Shown: positions 11,323 to 22,960 of the stretch, in pieces
How positions within the stretch are numbered: position 1 is the stretch's first letter
How the letters are laid out: each line of letters starts with the position of its first letter
From: Paroedura picta
Lineage: Eukaryota > Chordata > Lepidosauria > Squamata > Gekkonidae
Length of the DNA stretch: 64,000 nucleotides
Direction: 5' to 3'
Assembly: GCF_049243985.1 (NCBI RefSeq)
Contig: NC_135370.1
Location: 42,645,255 to 42,709,254 of the forward strand
Program-made: the position numbers and the translations under genes
Notes under the pieces: model-generated
The model's database searches: none
Seen by the model: only the letters and a program-made list of their open reading frames with translations
Told to the model about the DNA's origin: nothing

Positions 11323-12541
11323 ATAACAAGAAGGAAGAGGAGGGAAGAGGAACCCAACCAGAAGATAGAAAGGAAGCAGCAAGAAAAAAAAGATGGAATG
11401 GGAGAGAACAGACAATGTTTCCACTGGGACTTCTGTGCATAAACTACTGAGGTATCAGGGACAATTATCCCAGGGCATCACTATAGACTCTGGATTCCAA
11501 CCCTGGCCTTGAGCATTGATTACACAGAGCAGACTCGGAACAAAAGAAGCCAACAGGAAAGGCAGCAGCATCAAACTAAATTCTGCTGGGTGACATTTCT
11601 AGTGTGTATGAGCCCATTTTCTTAGAGAGCAAGAGGGAAGAAAGTCATCCTTCAATTAATAATGGGGCTAGGAAATTTCCTATGTTAGGAAATTTCCAGC
11701 AATACAAGTAACTACTGGTGCTGTTAGCTGTTTTGAATTCCCTGCTTTTAAAGTTTTGCGATACTAATTTATTGTGAATGTAATTGTACTGTTTGATGCC
11801 AGTGCCAATCTGTTGTTCACCAACCCAAGACAGCAAAAACGAGAGGGGCAGTATACAGATTGATGTATGAACCAATAAGGAAGAAGAAAAAAGGAAGCCA
11901 TTTAAATGATGGTGCAGTTCTGGCTTACTCTTCCTGACAATAACTGATCACTTTATTTTATATTAGTTTAGGCCTTGGGACCAAATGTTCAATTCATATT
12001 GTGGAAGCTGCTATTCAATAAGCTCTCTGTTAATGAAATAAGTGAGCCTGCCACGTCAAGGTGCCATGTAAATTAAAAAAAAAGAAACAACCAACGCCAG
12101 AAACCACTCACATACTTCTAACTGCTGCCCTGCCAGTTCCTTGTACATTTTGAATTGTTCGTTTGAACAGTCTGGACATGTGAGCAGGATGCAAATCACT
12201 TTCCTGCTCAGGGATGAGGCCAGCAGAGGAGAAGCTGCCTCATGGTGGTTGGGAGTACGATTATGGAGTACTCTGATGGGCTGCCGAGGTCGGCAGACAC
12301 CCAAGCAGTCCTCAAGACAAGAGTGCTGGGCCGGTTTCTGAAATTGGGCAATATCTTGTGGGAGTCTAATTCAAGGCTGGGAAATCTGAAGAGTTTCTTC
12401 AGGAGGTGGTCTGAAGCCTCCTCAGACCTAAGATATTGGAGAATGATGGTATGGAACCCCATGATCATGAAGTAGAATTAGAAGGGTAAAATTCAGAAGT
12501 TGAATACTATATTGAAACAGGAAAGTGTTTTACTTTTAGTT
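11323..12541. other. no recognised gene or repeat
   Basis: Purine-rich near 11325-11410, otherwise unremarkable. ORFs at 12056-12475 overlap on both strands and lack recognisable similarity. Confidence 0.45.
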
Positions 12542-12853
12542 CAGGCTTTCTCAACGAGGGTTTCGTGAAACCCTGGGGTTTTTTGACGGCCCTGGAAGGG
12601 ATTCCTGAATTAATTAATTATCTAGACATTTATCAGGGATATAACTGTATATGGTCATTCCGATCCACCATCACCCCAAGAAAAGACCAAGGATGGACCT
12701 GGAGGAGGCAGGAAGGGGTGGAGCCCCAGGTGGGCGTGTCCACAGCTCTGCTTCCCAACCATATTCTGCGCCATTGTGCCACAGCTGGGGTTTCTCAAAG
12801 CCTGAAGAATGTTTCAGGGGGTTCTCAATGGTAAAAAAAGTTGAGAAAGGCTG
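12542..12853. mobile_element. hAT-like MITE (family B), copy 1
   Basis: Left end caggctttctcaac and right end gttgagaaaggctg are inverted matches (13 of 14). Flanking octamers TTTTAGTT (12534-12541) and CTTTAGAT (12854-12861) agree at 6 of 8 with a central TA. Internal marks gggttttttgacggccctgg, aattaattaat and caggtgggcgtgtccacag recur in the copy ending at 17311. There is no coding capacity. Confidence 0.82.
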
Positions 12854-15477
12854 CTTTAGATGATGATAAAAGTCTTGGTCACGTTTTTTTTTTTTTACTG
12901 AGCTCCTCCAACTTTTGAAAGCATGGAACCCCTGTGCCACGTCTGTGAGGAAAACTACTTTTTACACTAGGGGGGAGTATAAAAAGCAGTTTTCAAGTAA
13001 ATGTGATATACTAAGTTTCTTGCTTTCTCAGGGACTGATATGGTGGCAACCAGGATCTGAAGAGCTGAATATGTTTTAGACGAGGAGTTATTTGAATCAG
13101 ATGATGTTGTCAAGGAGACATTCTCAGGAAACAGAAGGGAGAGGAAATATGGTTCTTCCTCTACAGAGGTTGCTCGAGTGGCTGCTACCTGAGGAGGCCC
13201 AAAAGAAGATAACCCTCTTCCCCAGAGTCCTCTGATTCAGAAGTATCTAAGCCTCAGTGGTCACAAGCAACATCCTTTCTCCTTGGCGCCTTCATCAAAG
13301 CATTCTGCTGGATTCATTTCAAAGGGGCTTGCGCAAGCAAAGTGCTAATAGTGGCCTAATTTTCCTGCCACATCTGTGTCACATCAGAGATGAGTTCTGC
13401 TGAACTTGCAGATTGACTCAGTGCTGGCAAGCTGTGAACTTCAGATGAGCACCGGTGGTTGAGAAAAAATGTGAAGCTATTAATAAGCATGCCACATTTG
13501 AAAAGAAAATGGTGCTCTCGGCTCAGTTGTCAAGTGAGCAGAGGGGTGGAGCACCTCCAAGTAGACCTCCCCCCCACTCCAGACTTGAAGTGTGCGGGAA
13601 TGACAGAAGCTTTCCAAGTTTCCTCTCCTTAGCAGCACAGCTTTAGCCTCCTTTTGTTCTGCCCAGTGTGCCCATTTTTAAGTATTCAAACAAAACTCCA
13701 TCAACCGCTAGTTACACCATAATACCAGCTTGTGTTTATGTTTTCAGCTCTCCAGATCATGATCCCATTGAGTGCACACAGAGCGAGTGCTCGTGAGTAT
13801 GCGCCCATTCACCATCAGGAGAAATCAGACTGTAAACACAAGCTGGTATTTTGGTGGGAGCACACTAATATGGCGGCTGGGAAGGTTGAAAGTGAAAGGT
13901 CATTGATGGGTTCAGAAATTCCTAGCTTTTTTCAGGCTGAGTGATGCTGCTTATGTGGTAGCTGTTCTTGAGTGTGTGTGTGTTCGTGTGTGTGTTTTCC
14001 CCCTTCACTTCCCAAGTGGGAAACATTCAGCTGTTATATAGAAACAAGGCCTAGTTAGAATGGTTTCCTTTGAAGACAACATGGATCTAATCTTCCAAGG
14101 CAATTCTTGAGAATCCACTTTATATTACAAAGCAACATTCAATGGGAGATGAGGATTTTTTAATTAGAAAAAAAAAGATCACAATGGATTAGACTAGATG
14201 ACCTTAAAAGTCTTGGTCATACTGCAGAGAATTGTTCAACGAAATGAGTATCTGGTGGTTTGTTTGGCTTAAAAAATTAGGCTCTTGAACGACATGATAG
14301 ACTGCTTTTCAAATTTAGGAAGTATAAAAAGTAATGTGGAAAGAAATCAGGGATGTTGCTCTTCTGAGTTGGAACATGAAATGTTCTATCAACAAGCACA
14401 AGACCTCATCTAAAGGAGCTTTCTGCTTGATGTCCCATTCCCCCCTCCCCCATCAAAGACTGTCTGGATAACAACTTTACTTTCTTAATTTTAAATTGGA
14501 GATGTTTGAGTACAGTTTAAAAATAAGTGGGTTACCAAAAAGGAGTTATAAAATTAACGCCGAGAAATCTATTTAAGTCGCAGATGAGATTTGCGTTGAG
14601 CTCATGTAAACTGAAATAAACTAAGTATAAAGTGTGTGATCTCAAAATGGGAGAACTGAGAAATATATGACACCCCTAATCATATGTCTATGAGAAACCC
14701 CCTTACTTGGTTGTTCATTTAGATAATCTTTTAATAGAATCACATCCATTCAGTCATAAATGATCAAAGCTAACACAGCCTACTAAGGAAATCATCATTA
14801 GGGAAGGAAAGTAATGAACAAGTTGGAACACAGGAGCTAAAAATATCTGACTGAGATAATGCTACCTCTTATGGTATGTTTGTATAAACAAGTCAGATCC
14901 TGGCAAAGATTACTAGATCTTATTGGGAAATATTTTGACACTGGTCGCTTGGAACATGCCCTCCTCAAGTCTTAATGCTCTTGGAGCTGCAAGTAGGGTC
15001 TACTTTCCTTGGAAAAACATCAGTTTGATGTATTTCCAAACACAGGGAGTCAGGTAGAGTTTAGGCGTGTGATTGATTTCAATATGCCAGGAGGGCCGCG
15101 TAATTAATCTTTCATAATGGGCTGACACCTACAACATTTGCAAGGATTATCAACCTAATACATTCCTGGTGTGATTTAATTGCTTACTTCTCACCTAAAA
15201 TGATAATCTTTTCTGAGGACACCACTTTGTTTCTACATAAATGGGCAATGGAATAGTTAAGAAGGGACTGTGGTGCAATGACTACAAAGAAGAGGACTAT
15301 CAAGACTTAACATAGAACTGAGATGAGGGAGAAGTCCCTTGAATATCACATATTTATATCACATTAGCAAACACATGTATTATGGCATGGCATTTTCCCC
15401 TCCCAGGACAAAGAGATGTGAGTTAAGTGTCACATTGAAGCATAGATAACACTAAAAGACTGGAGATCCCTGGGCTG
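12854..15477. other. no recognised repeat; partly conserved-looking non-coding DNA
   Basis: The stretch 14650-15250 is AT-rich and free of recognised repeats, which suits single-copy non-coding sequence; conservation cannot be judged here. A (TG)-rich run lies near 13972-13996. Confidence 0.4.
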
Positions 15478-15875
15478 CATGAAGGACGCCTGGCCTTGAC
15501 CAGGGCCAGGGCCTTTTCAGCCCTGGCCCCGACCTGGTGGAATGAGCTCCTTGAGCAGCTGATGGCCCTGCAGAAGCTGACTAAGTTCCGTAGGGCCTTT
15601 AAGACGAAGCTCTTTCGCCAGGCCTTTAGTTAAGGCTGGGAAGGGTGGAGCAAAGGAAAATCTAGCCCCTCCTCCAGAATGTCATCTTCCATATTGTCAT
15701 CTTCCTGGATATACAGCGCAGGGGTTAAGGGGGTGAGTGAGCTGAGGGCCAGTGTGGGGAAGGGGTTATTATTATATTGGTTTTACATGTATGCTATAAT
15801 CTGTTGCAATCTGCCACAAACTAGCTGTACTGGGAGCAGCAGAATATAAATGTAATAATAAATAAAATAAATAAA
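15478..15875 (+). mobile_element. CR1/L2-like LINE 3' end (family N)
   Basis: It holds the C-terminal end of the reverse-transcriptase ORF, reading roughly LTRARAFSALAPTWWNELL and TKFRRAFKTKLFRQAFS before a stop, then a 3' UTR ending in aataataaataaaataaata. Sister copies lie at 25985 and 28366 (plus) and at 18100 (minus). Confidence 0.85.
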
Positions 15876-16530
15876 TAGTTGCTTTGTTCATTTATTTTTG
15901 CCCAGAATTGACAGTAACTCATTGAACGTTTGCTCATTTCTCTCGGTCTGTGAAACTTTCTAATTGATTGAGCTACTGTGATATCACAGAAACCTTAAAG
16001 TAGGATATGGAGGCGTTGGAAAAGGGATGAGGGAGGTGGGGACAGTGAAAAGACCTCAGAAGTCTTGGTGGTGGGTCCAAAGTGGCATGTTTGAGGACAA
16101 ACAGCTGCCATGAGCCAAGAGGACAAATGGGGGTGTAAATCTTCTAATAAAATAGAAACTTCTCTTTGTCTACCACAGCTCTTATCAGTCACAGAGAGAG
16201 AAAAATAATTAAAATCTGTTGAATTGCTGCGAATGTTTGGCAAATTAATTACGCGGCTAGTTTTCTCGATAAAACCAGTAAAGGAGCAGCGTAATCAGAG
16301 GGCCAATGATAAAATGGACAGAGAGGTAAAGATAAGGTCTGAAAAGATGGGAACTGGGTTATTCATTTTTAGTAGAAAGCAGGGGAGAAGAAATGACAGA
16401 GCCTGGATTTTAACTCTAAATGTGAGAAAGAAAAGGTTCTGGAGACCAGTCACTTACCAACCAGGCCAATAAGGACAGGCTCACAGTTGTGGTCATTAAT
16501 ACTGGTTTGTTTAACATTTTAATTAAGTAT
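15876..16530. other. no recognised gene or repeat
   Basis: Non-coding. Short ORFs on both strands (15995-16472) are without recognisable similarity. Confidence 0.45.
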
Positions 16531-16614
16531 GTTGTTGTTGTTAGGTGCAAAGTCTTTTCCGACCCATCGCGACCCCATGGATAATGATCCTCCAGGCCTT
16601 CCTGTCCTCTACCA
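16531..16614 (-). mobile_element. BovB 3'-end fragment (84 bp)
   Basis: On the plus strand gttgttgttgttaggtgcaa, then gacccatcgcgaccccatgg and tcctccaggccttcctgtcc, the inverse of the last 84 bp of the full-length BovB at 31710-34928, including the end of its ORF. It is a 5'-truncated copy or the tail of a SINE that borrows the BovB 3' end. No SINE head is visible next to it, so truncation is the simpler reading. Confidence 0.85.
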
Positions 16615-16616
16615 TT

Positions 16617-16716
16617 TTAAGTATAGTATTGTACATATAAATATTATGAACTGCTGTGAGACGCCAGGTGTGATAGGGGCGGTCTAGAAATGTAGTAATA
16701 AATAAAAATAAATAAA
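16617..16716 (+). mobile_element. LINE 3' tail remnant
   Basis: tgaactgctgtgagacgcca, gggcggtctagaaatgtagt and a (AAATA)n tail match a CR1/L2-like 3' terminus. It abuts the BovB fragment on its left. Confidence 0.7.
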
Positions 16717-17007
16717 TGATCCTTGAATCCCTAGGACTGCTTGTCTCACCTTCTGTTCACCTAGTGAACTCGCTTAGGAGTCATTCAACATGAGGCTGAA
16801 GGCTGCTGGAAGGAAAGGTGCAGTAAAGAAAGAAAGGTTTAATTTAAAATAAGGCAATGAGAATAATGCTTCCATGAATTGCCATGTTATTTAACTTGTT
16901 ATTAAGGAATTATACCCGCTCCCCCACTCTTTTTCTGCATTAGTGCAGGCCAGTTCATACTGGTACCCTGTGTGATAATTTAGTTCCCCCTAATTTAGTC
17001 CCCCCCC

Positions 17008-17311
17008 CCCCGGGGTTTCTTGGCAGCCCTGGAACAATCTCCTGAATGGGTGGGAGCTAATTAATTTTTTGGGATATTTTAAAATTTTGTTAAATATTTA
17101 TCAGATGATAAGACCATATCTGATCATGTTGACCTGCCTACCCCCTCCCAAAATGGCCAGTGATGAGCCTGGAGGGGATGGGCCCTGGGCAGGCGTGTAC
17201 ACAGCTATGCTCACCACCCATATTCTGTACGATCACACGACTTCTGAGGTTTCTTGAAGCCCGAGGAATGTCTCAGGGGTTTCTCAATGGTAGAAAAGTT
17301 GAGAAAGGCTG
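17008..17311. mobile_element. hAT-like MITE (family B), copy 2, left end lost
   Basis: Shares with 12542-12853 the segments ggggtttcttggcagccctgg, gagcctggaggggatggg, ggcaggcgtgtacacag and the right end gttgagaaaggctg. The left terminus is replaced by a poly-C run. Confidence 0.78.
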
Positions 17312-17814
17312 TGCTAACCTGTCAATTTGTGAACATATCCTTTCTGCAGTCTTGTTTTAGAGCTTCCAGGAACAACCTTCTCCCTACCCCCATTATCTTT
17401 CCCAGTCCTAGTTTTTTTCTTTCTCTCTATGGGCGTTCCTTTTTCTGCTGCTTGAAACCTGGTCATAAAGATTCTGAAAGGAAAAGCTGAATGTCTCCCA
17501 AGGGCTTTGCAGTACATAGAGCAGGCCTTAAAGCCTCTTTCTAACACTATGCATGTAAACATTTCATTTTCACAATCAAAAGGGGACTAGTGCTATAAGC
17601 TCCTTGAATCTGAATGGTGTTCACTGATCATCATTCATGCAGTCTGGGAGTTTTATGCACATGGCGGCAGAGATCTACAATCCACGCTTGGAAAATACGC
17701 AAGTCCTAGAATGGTGACTGTTGATTTAATTAACAAAACAAGGAGGCCAGTAGCACTTTAAAGGCTAATAACATTTATCTGCTCCACATAATATATTTCT
17801 GGTAAGGCCTTGGA
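17312..17814. other. mostly unrecognised; short repeat trace
   Basis: gaggccagtagcactttaaa near 17740 resembles one arm of the palindromic retroposon at 38964-39171. The rest is unremarkable. Confidence 0.4.
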
Positions 17815-18012
17815 GGAGAAGCTGGTCTCATAGCTTAAGTGACACCCTGTGAGGGAAGTGAGGCTGACAGAGCCCTGAGATCACTGCTCAGTCAGAACAG
17901 CTTTATCAGGGCTGTGGCAAGCCCAAGGTCACCCAGCTGGCTGCATGTGGAAGAGTGGAGAATCAAACCTAGCTTGCTAGATTAGAAGTTCAGGTTCCTA
18001 ACCACTACACCT
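17815..18012 (-). mobile_element. tRNA-derived SINE
   Basis: Plus-strand marks: gacaccctgtgagggaagtg, cactgctcagtcagaacagc, caaggtcacccagctggctg, gagaatcaaacctagcttgc, cctaaccactacacctct (inverse tRNA-like head). Confidence 0.9.
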
Positions 18013-18099
18013 CTCTAAAGGCCTGCATTAAATTATAGCATTGAAACAAATATAAACAGTTACCTGCTCTCCTATCATGGGAGAGAAAAAGAGGCTCAC

Positions 18100-18345
18100 A
18101 AAGATTCTGACAGGGCCAATAGATCAGGTGGTTTTAGGCCTCAACCTTAGGCCTGGTAGAATAGCTCAGCTCACAAACCCTGTAAAATTGACTGAGATCC
18201 TGCAGGGCTCTGATCTCGGTAGGCCGAGCATTCCACCAGGCCGAAGCTAGGCCCAAAAAGGCAGTGGCCCTGTTTGAGGCCAGTTTGATCTCCTTGAAAC
18301 TGGGGATCCTAAACAGCTTCTGCTGGCTAGATCTTCATGCTCCAT
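18100..18345 (-). mobile_element. CR1/L2-like LINE coding remnant (family N)
   Basis: The minus strand reads ttcggcctggtggaatgctc, gatcagagccctgcaggatc, matching the reverse-transcriptase C terminus of the copies at 15478 and 25985. The ORF is decayed. Confidence 0.72.
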
Positions 18346-19427
18346 GACGCAACCTGAAAAGAATTCACAGTTCCTTCTTGCAGATGGCCTGCCTTGAGCC
18401 ATTTCAGCAATGGGGTCACATCCACATTTCCTCGGATACAGTTTTGAATTTCACCTGCCACCCTTTGGATTTCTGTGCTTCAGATCTTGCATTACTGGTC
18501 CTGTGGCTGGCAGGAATTGTCCATCACTGCAGTACGCAACGCCATCCTAAGTACAGTGGCACCCTTTTAAGTCTACTGAAGGGCGTCACAAGGATGCTGT
18601 TCTGCTTAGGACAGCGCTAATCATGGAGTAAGAGAAAAAACATTGCTTGAAGGACTGAGTGAATGTGATGTGATGTCCTCAAGTAATTGGGGAGTTTTGA
18701 GAGCTGATTTCTTGCCTTTCTACTTTAGGCCTTGGGATGATGCATTCTGAACGTTGTTATGAGTCTGTGGATTAATCTAGCAAGCTAATTTAAATCAGCA
18801 TCAGGCCATTTAATTACACCCATGGCATAAGGTAGAGCTGGGACTGCCCAGGTGTTAATTGCCTTTATTTTATTTTTAGCTCATAAGCTCCCTTTTCGGT
18901 CTTTCAGGAAGCCTCAGGCTGGAGGGATTTGTTTATGCCTTTATTGTATTCAAGCCTTGGGTTCCCAAATTGGCTCACAGAAATGAATACAATTACACTG
19001 AGTGCAAATGTGTTATGAAGAAGAGATTCTGAGCAGAGAAGATCCAGGCACAAGGGAAAGATATACTGATGCTGATAGATGAACGTGGGTAGGCTCTCAG
19101 CGAGTTCTACATCCAGGGCTCTTCTGCACACCATAAATTTAGCATCATGCTTACCATCTGAAGACACTATATTCCGGCCGCTCCACATAATGTCACCAAC
19201 CTCCCGCCACTGGCCAGCAATCTGCTCACTACAGCTGCCATTTTAAAGCACAAGTTGGTGAATCCCCAAAAGTGGATTCACCAATCTAAAAAGCGCTATC
19301 CCCCAGTTACTATTTGTGCTGAAGGTAGACGTTTTCTAAGAGGAACACTGAAAAGCACCAACATGAGTTTGTTTTGTAGTGTTAGTATGTTATTTGATGC
19401 CCTTATGGGTTTTGCTGATGCACGATA
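18346..19427. other. no recognised repeat; single-copy-looking region
   Basis: 18660-18900 contains homeodomain-type TAAT cores and one AGGTGTTAATTG. It looks like single-copy non-coding DNA. No gene is supported. Confidence 0.4.
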
Positions 19428-19486
19428 TTTATTTATTTATTTTATTTATTTATCATACTTATATACCGCCCTCCCCGGAGGCTCAC
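19428..19486 (-). mobile_element. LINE 3' terminus
   Basis: A (TTTA)n run followed by tatataccgccctccccgga is the inverse of the common reptile LINE 3' end. Confidence 0.7.
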
Positions 19487-19540
19487 AAATATGATTGTGG
19501 GAGACTTTTGGTAGGGAGAGGAGAGGAACAAAACATAATT

Positions 19541-19803
19541 TAGAAGAAGAAAAACAGCTGGTTCTTATATGCCACTTTTTTTCACCCAAAGGAGTCTCAA
19601 AGCTGTTTACAGTCGTCCCACAACAGACACCCTATGAGGTAGGTGAGGCTGAGAGAGCTCTGATATTACTGTGCGGTCAGAACAGCTTTACTAGTGCTGT
19701 GACAAGCCCAAGGTCTCCCAGCTGGCTGCGTGTGGGGGAGTGGGGAATCAAACCTGGCTCACCAGATTAGAAGCTGCTGTTCTTAACCACTACACCAAGT
19801 TGG
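19541..19803 (-). mobile_element. tRNA-derived SINE, near full length
   Basis: Plus strand: gctggttcttatatgccact, ggagtctcaaagctgtttac, cacaacagacaccctatgag, gtgacaagcccaaggtctcc, ggaatcaaacctggctcacc (inverse B box), cttaaccactacaccaagtt (inverse A box). Directly followed by a family L repeat. Confidence 0.93.
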
Positions 19804-19966
19804 GAGGGCAGGATTTGAAGAACGGCCAAACCTCAGCAGATTACAATGCTATACAGAATCCACCTTCCAAAGCAGCCATTTTCTCCAATGGAAATGATCT
19901 CTGTAGTCTGGAGTCCAATTGTAATTCTGTGAAATCTCTGGACCCCACTTAAATACCAGCAACTTT
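19804..19966. repeat. unclassified lizard interspersed repeat (family L)
   Basis: Shares agaatccaccttccaaagca, attttctccaatggaaatga and tctctgtagtctggagtcca with the other family L copies. Confidence 0.75.
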
Positions 19967-20760
19967 ACCCCTGAAAAATGGCCTGCTTGGTCTGAATATT
20001 GTATTTGTCTTTTTTTCTATCAGCTTCCCCCCCCCCCACCCCATTGTAGTTTCCCCGCGGTGCTATAATTGCGGGATTCACTTTGTACTGCTTAAGTACT
20101 TAAATCAGCTAAGAGTGGGGAATGAAATCAAAGGCTTTCTGGTCGTCAATAGATGTTACCTAGAGATTGTTTTTTTCTCACTCGTATCTTTTTCAAGATT
20201 ATGGCGTCAATAGTAAAGCTTTACAACCCTGTGTTGTTTCAGATGGTGATGTTATTGTCATTATATCTTAAAGCAATGATTAGGTACTGTTAATAAAACA
20301 AAATTCAAAAGGCACAGGCCTTTCCTCCAAACCAAAGCCCAGTTCACATGCCAAGCTGTTTTCAGTCCTTCCTCTGCTATTATGATGCAGAAGTGGATTG
20401 TGAGCTGGGGCACAGATATCTCTCCCCTCCCCCCACAAGTACTGCCAAAAAGCAAGGTGGTACATTGAGTGACAGGCTTAAGGAGGCAGCAACCCCATTT
20501 GCCAGAGCTAGAGCTGCTGCAGCATTATGTGGACATTATGTGTGAATCTGGCACTAGCAGGTGACTTCATCCACCCACATTTTGTTGGGCATGGCTACCC
20601 AGACCCCCACTCAGACAAGAGGCCTCCCACTGGCAGTCCTAGTTGCTAGTCACTGCTCCGAAGGACTGTAGGAGCTAATTTAAATTTAAGCAAGGTAACT
20701 TTGGCTGTGTTTGTACATCACGTCCAGGGAAAACCTGGAAGTGGTACTGAGTAACTCTAA
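19967..20760. other. no recognised gene or repeat
   Basis: Non-coding, with a poly-C run near 20028-20038. It ends with the TAA of the Harbinger-like target site. Confidence 0.45.
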
Positions 20761-21565
20761 GGGCCATTCCGTACAGTAAAAAAACCTAGTGTTACACCAG
20801 CGCAATGGTGTAACGCTAAAAAAACCGCGCCTCTGGGAATTACTCACCTGCTGGCTCCTCTGCTGCCGTCTCGCGTGTCTTGCCACTCTGCATGCCTGCT
20901 TGAAATGGTGGAAGAGGGGAATGTGCTATACACACTCTTCTGCCTGTCAATCAAGACAAGCGACCAATCACCTTTCTCTCTCTTTTAAAGGGACTGAAAT
21001 GCCAGCTAATTTTTTAAATGAGACTTATGTGTTTAAATGCATATGCATCTATTCAAAGATGCATAGGGCTCCTTTTACTGCAAGCCTTCTTGCAATCCAG
21101 AGCCTTGAAGCTTAAAAAAATTGGGGGGCAGTTTTTTTTTGGGGGGGGAACAGGCGTGCTTTATGGACAAACTGGTGTGGAAAAGTTTATTTTGTGCTAT
21201 GCCTGGGCAATTGTGTGCTTATTTGTTGCTCCAGGCAGTTTTTTAAAAAAAATAGAAAGCCCCGTTCTGGGTGAAGAGAAAGGGAGTCAGGCTTGAGGTT
21301 GGGCACTGGAGCTGGAGATCTTGCTACTTTGGTAACGCTACTTTGGTCTTTTGCTAGTAGCTTGCTGGCTGCTCATATCCCGCTAGCGCTACATGACGGG
21401 GGAATCCAGTTTATGCAATTCCCCCGCAAGTGCTTTAAAATGGAGGATGTAGCTGCTGGTTTGCTGCTGTAACACTGGATGTTCATGACATCATGCAAAA
21501 TGCCAAATATATGGCATTTACAAAAGGTAAGGATTTCACATTTTTTAAAGGGTACAGAATGGCTC
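20761..21565. mobile_element. Harbinger-like non-autonomous element (family H), complete
   Basis: 805 bp with terminal inverted repeats: left gggccattccgtacag, right inverse gagccattctgtaccc. Both ends are flanked by TAA (20758-20760 and 21566-21568), the 3-bp TWA duplication typical of PIF/Harbinger. Internally, tttatgcaattccc and gctttaaaatggaggatgta recur in the copy at 3075-3473. Runs of T/G near 21130-21148 interrupt it. There is no transposase. Confidence 0.82.
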
Positions 21566-21892
21566 TAAGAATTGCCAGAGACTCAAGGCAATGGTCTGGC
21601 TGGGGTGCATATCAAATTGCAGCAACCACCAGTATTCTACTGAATACCAAAATCCACTGGAAAGTTGGGTTTGTTGGTTGGGTTGAGACAATGAAATCTA
21701 GAGCCATGGATGCATAAGCTTTTATAGAACTGTGGACCCATGAAAATTCCAAGGAGACAGATGGGCAGTCAGATGGACAGATGTTAGAATACAAAGTAAT
21801 GATAAAATATTATGAAATATCCGCAAGCATCAGAATTTGAACCATTGGTTTGTCTCACAAAACTACATCTCGGGAACCTAAAAGTTGACCAA

Positions 21893-22287
21893 GCCTTATG
21901 AGGAAAGGCTGAGGGATTTGGGAATGTTCATTCTGGAGAAGAGGAGGTTGAGAGGAGACATAATGGCTTTTTTCAAGTATTTGATAGGTTGTCCCTTAGA
22001 GGAGAGCAGAGAGCAGTTCCTGTTGGCCGCAGAGGATAGGACTCACAGTAATGGGCTCAAACCACATGTAGAACAGTACTGGCTAGATATCAGGGGAAAA
22101 AATTCACAGAGTAGTTCAGCAGTGGAATCGGCTGCCTAAGGAGGTGGTGAGCTCCCCCTCACCAGCAGTCTTTAAACAGCAGCTGGACAGTTACTTATCA
22201 TGGATGCTTTAGGCTGATCCTGAATTGAGCAGGGGGTTGGACTAGATGGCCTATATGGCCCCTTCCAACTCTATGATTCTATGTTTC
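21893..22287 (+). mobile_element. CR1 LINE 3' end, 5'-truncated
   Basis: Contains the end of the CR1 ORF: YEERLRDLGMFILEKRRLRG, then GDIMAFFKYL, and a broken WNRLPKEVVSSPSPAVFK-like segment, with the 3' UTR ggactagatggcctatatgg and terminus ctatgattctatg. The frame is no longer continuous. Confidence 0.95.
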
Positions 22288-22960
22288 AAATATACATTAA
22301 AATACAAATGAATATTATTAAAGGCACATTAAGAAGATTAAAAACAACATTAAAACATGCAAATCACACTCTGTGCAATATTGCATGTACAGTCTCAGTA
22401 GTTGCGCATGGTATGACCATAGACCCGTTTCAACCAAGAGGGTCTTCACCAGTAGTCAAATAAACTATATTCATACATATAATAGTACAGTATTACTATA
22501 AAACCGGATGGTGGCATAAGAATGCTGTAAAAATAATATTTTATGAGCATGTAAAAAATCAGAAAGTTATTTACAGATTTTTAAATACATTTAAAATGTA
22601 TAAACAGGGAATGGTGGTAACTTACATAAAATGTGAAGTTCGCAATAATATGTAATAAATTTCAGATGTGGAGCTTACAATCAAGTAGTCAAGAACTACC
22701 ATTCTATGAAACAAGTAAAAAATATATGGTGCATATTAAATATCTTAAGCATATTATGATCACATTCCAATGACTTTTTTTTACCAATAGAGATTTTCTA
22801 ATACACACTTGTCCAGGGCCAAGATTCAGTCCTGAGTGTATATCCTTATGAGCATACCAAAAGAAAGTGATTTGCCAATAGAGATTTGCTGAAGTTAAAT
22901 ATCAGTTGCACCAAAGCTGATATGAGTCAGCAGTTCTGTACCTATGAATCCTTAAACCAT
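22288..22960. other. AT-rich, nothing recognised
   Basis: Very AT-rich sequence between two CR1 copies, with no repeat family I recognise. Confidence 0.5.
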
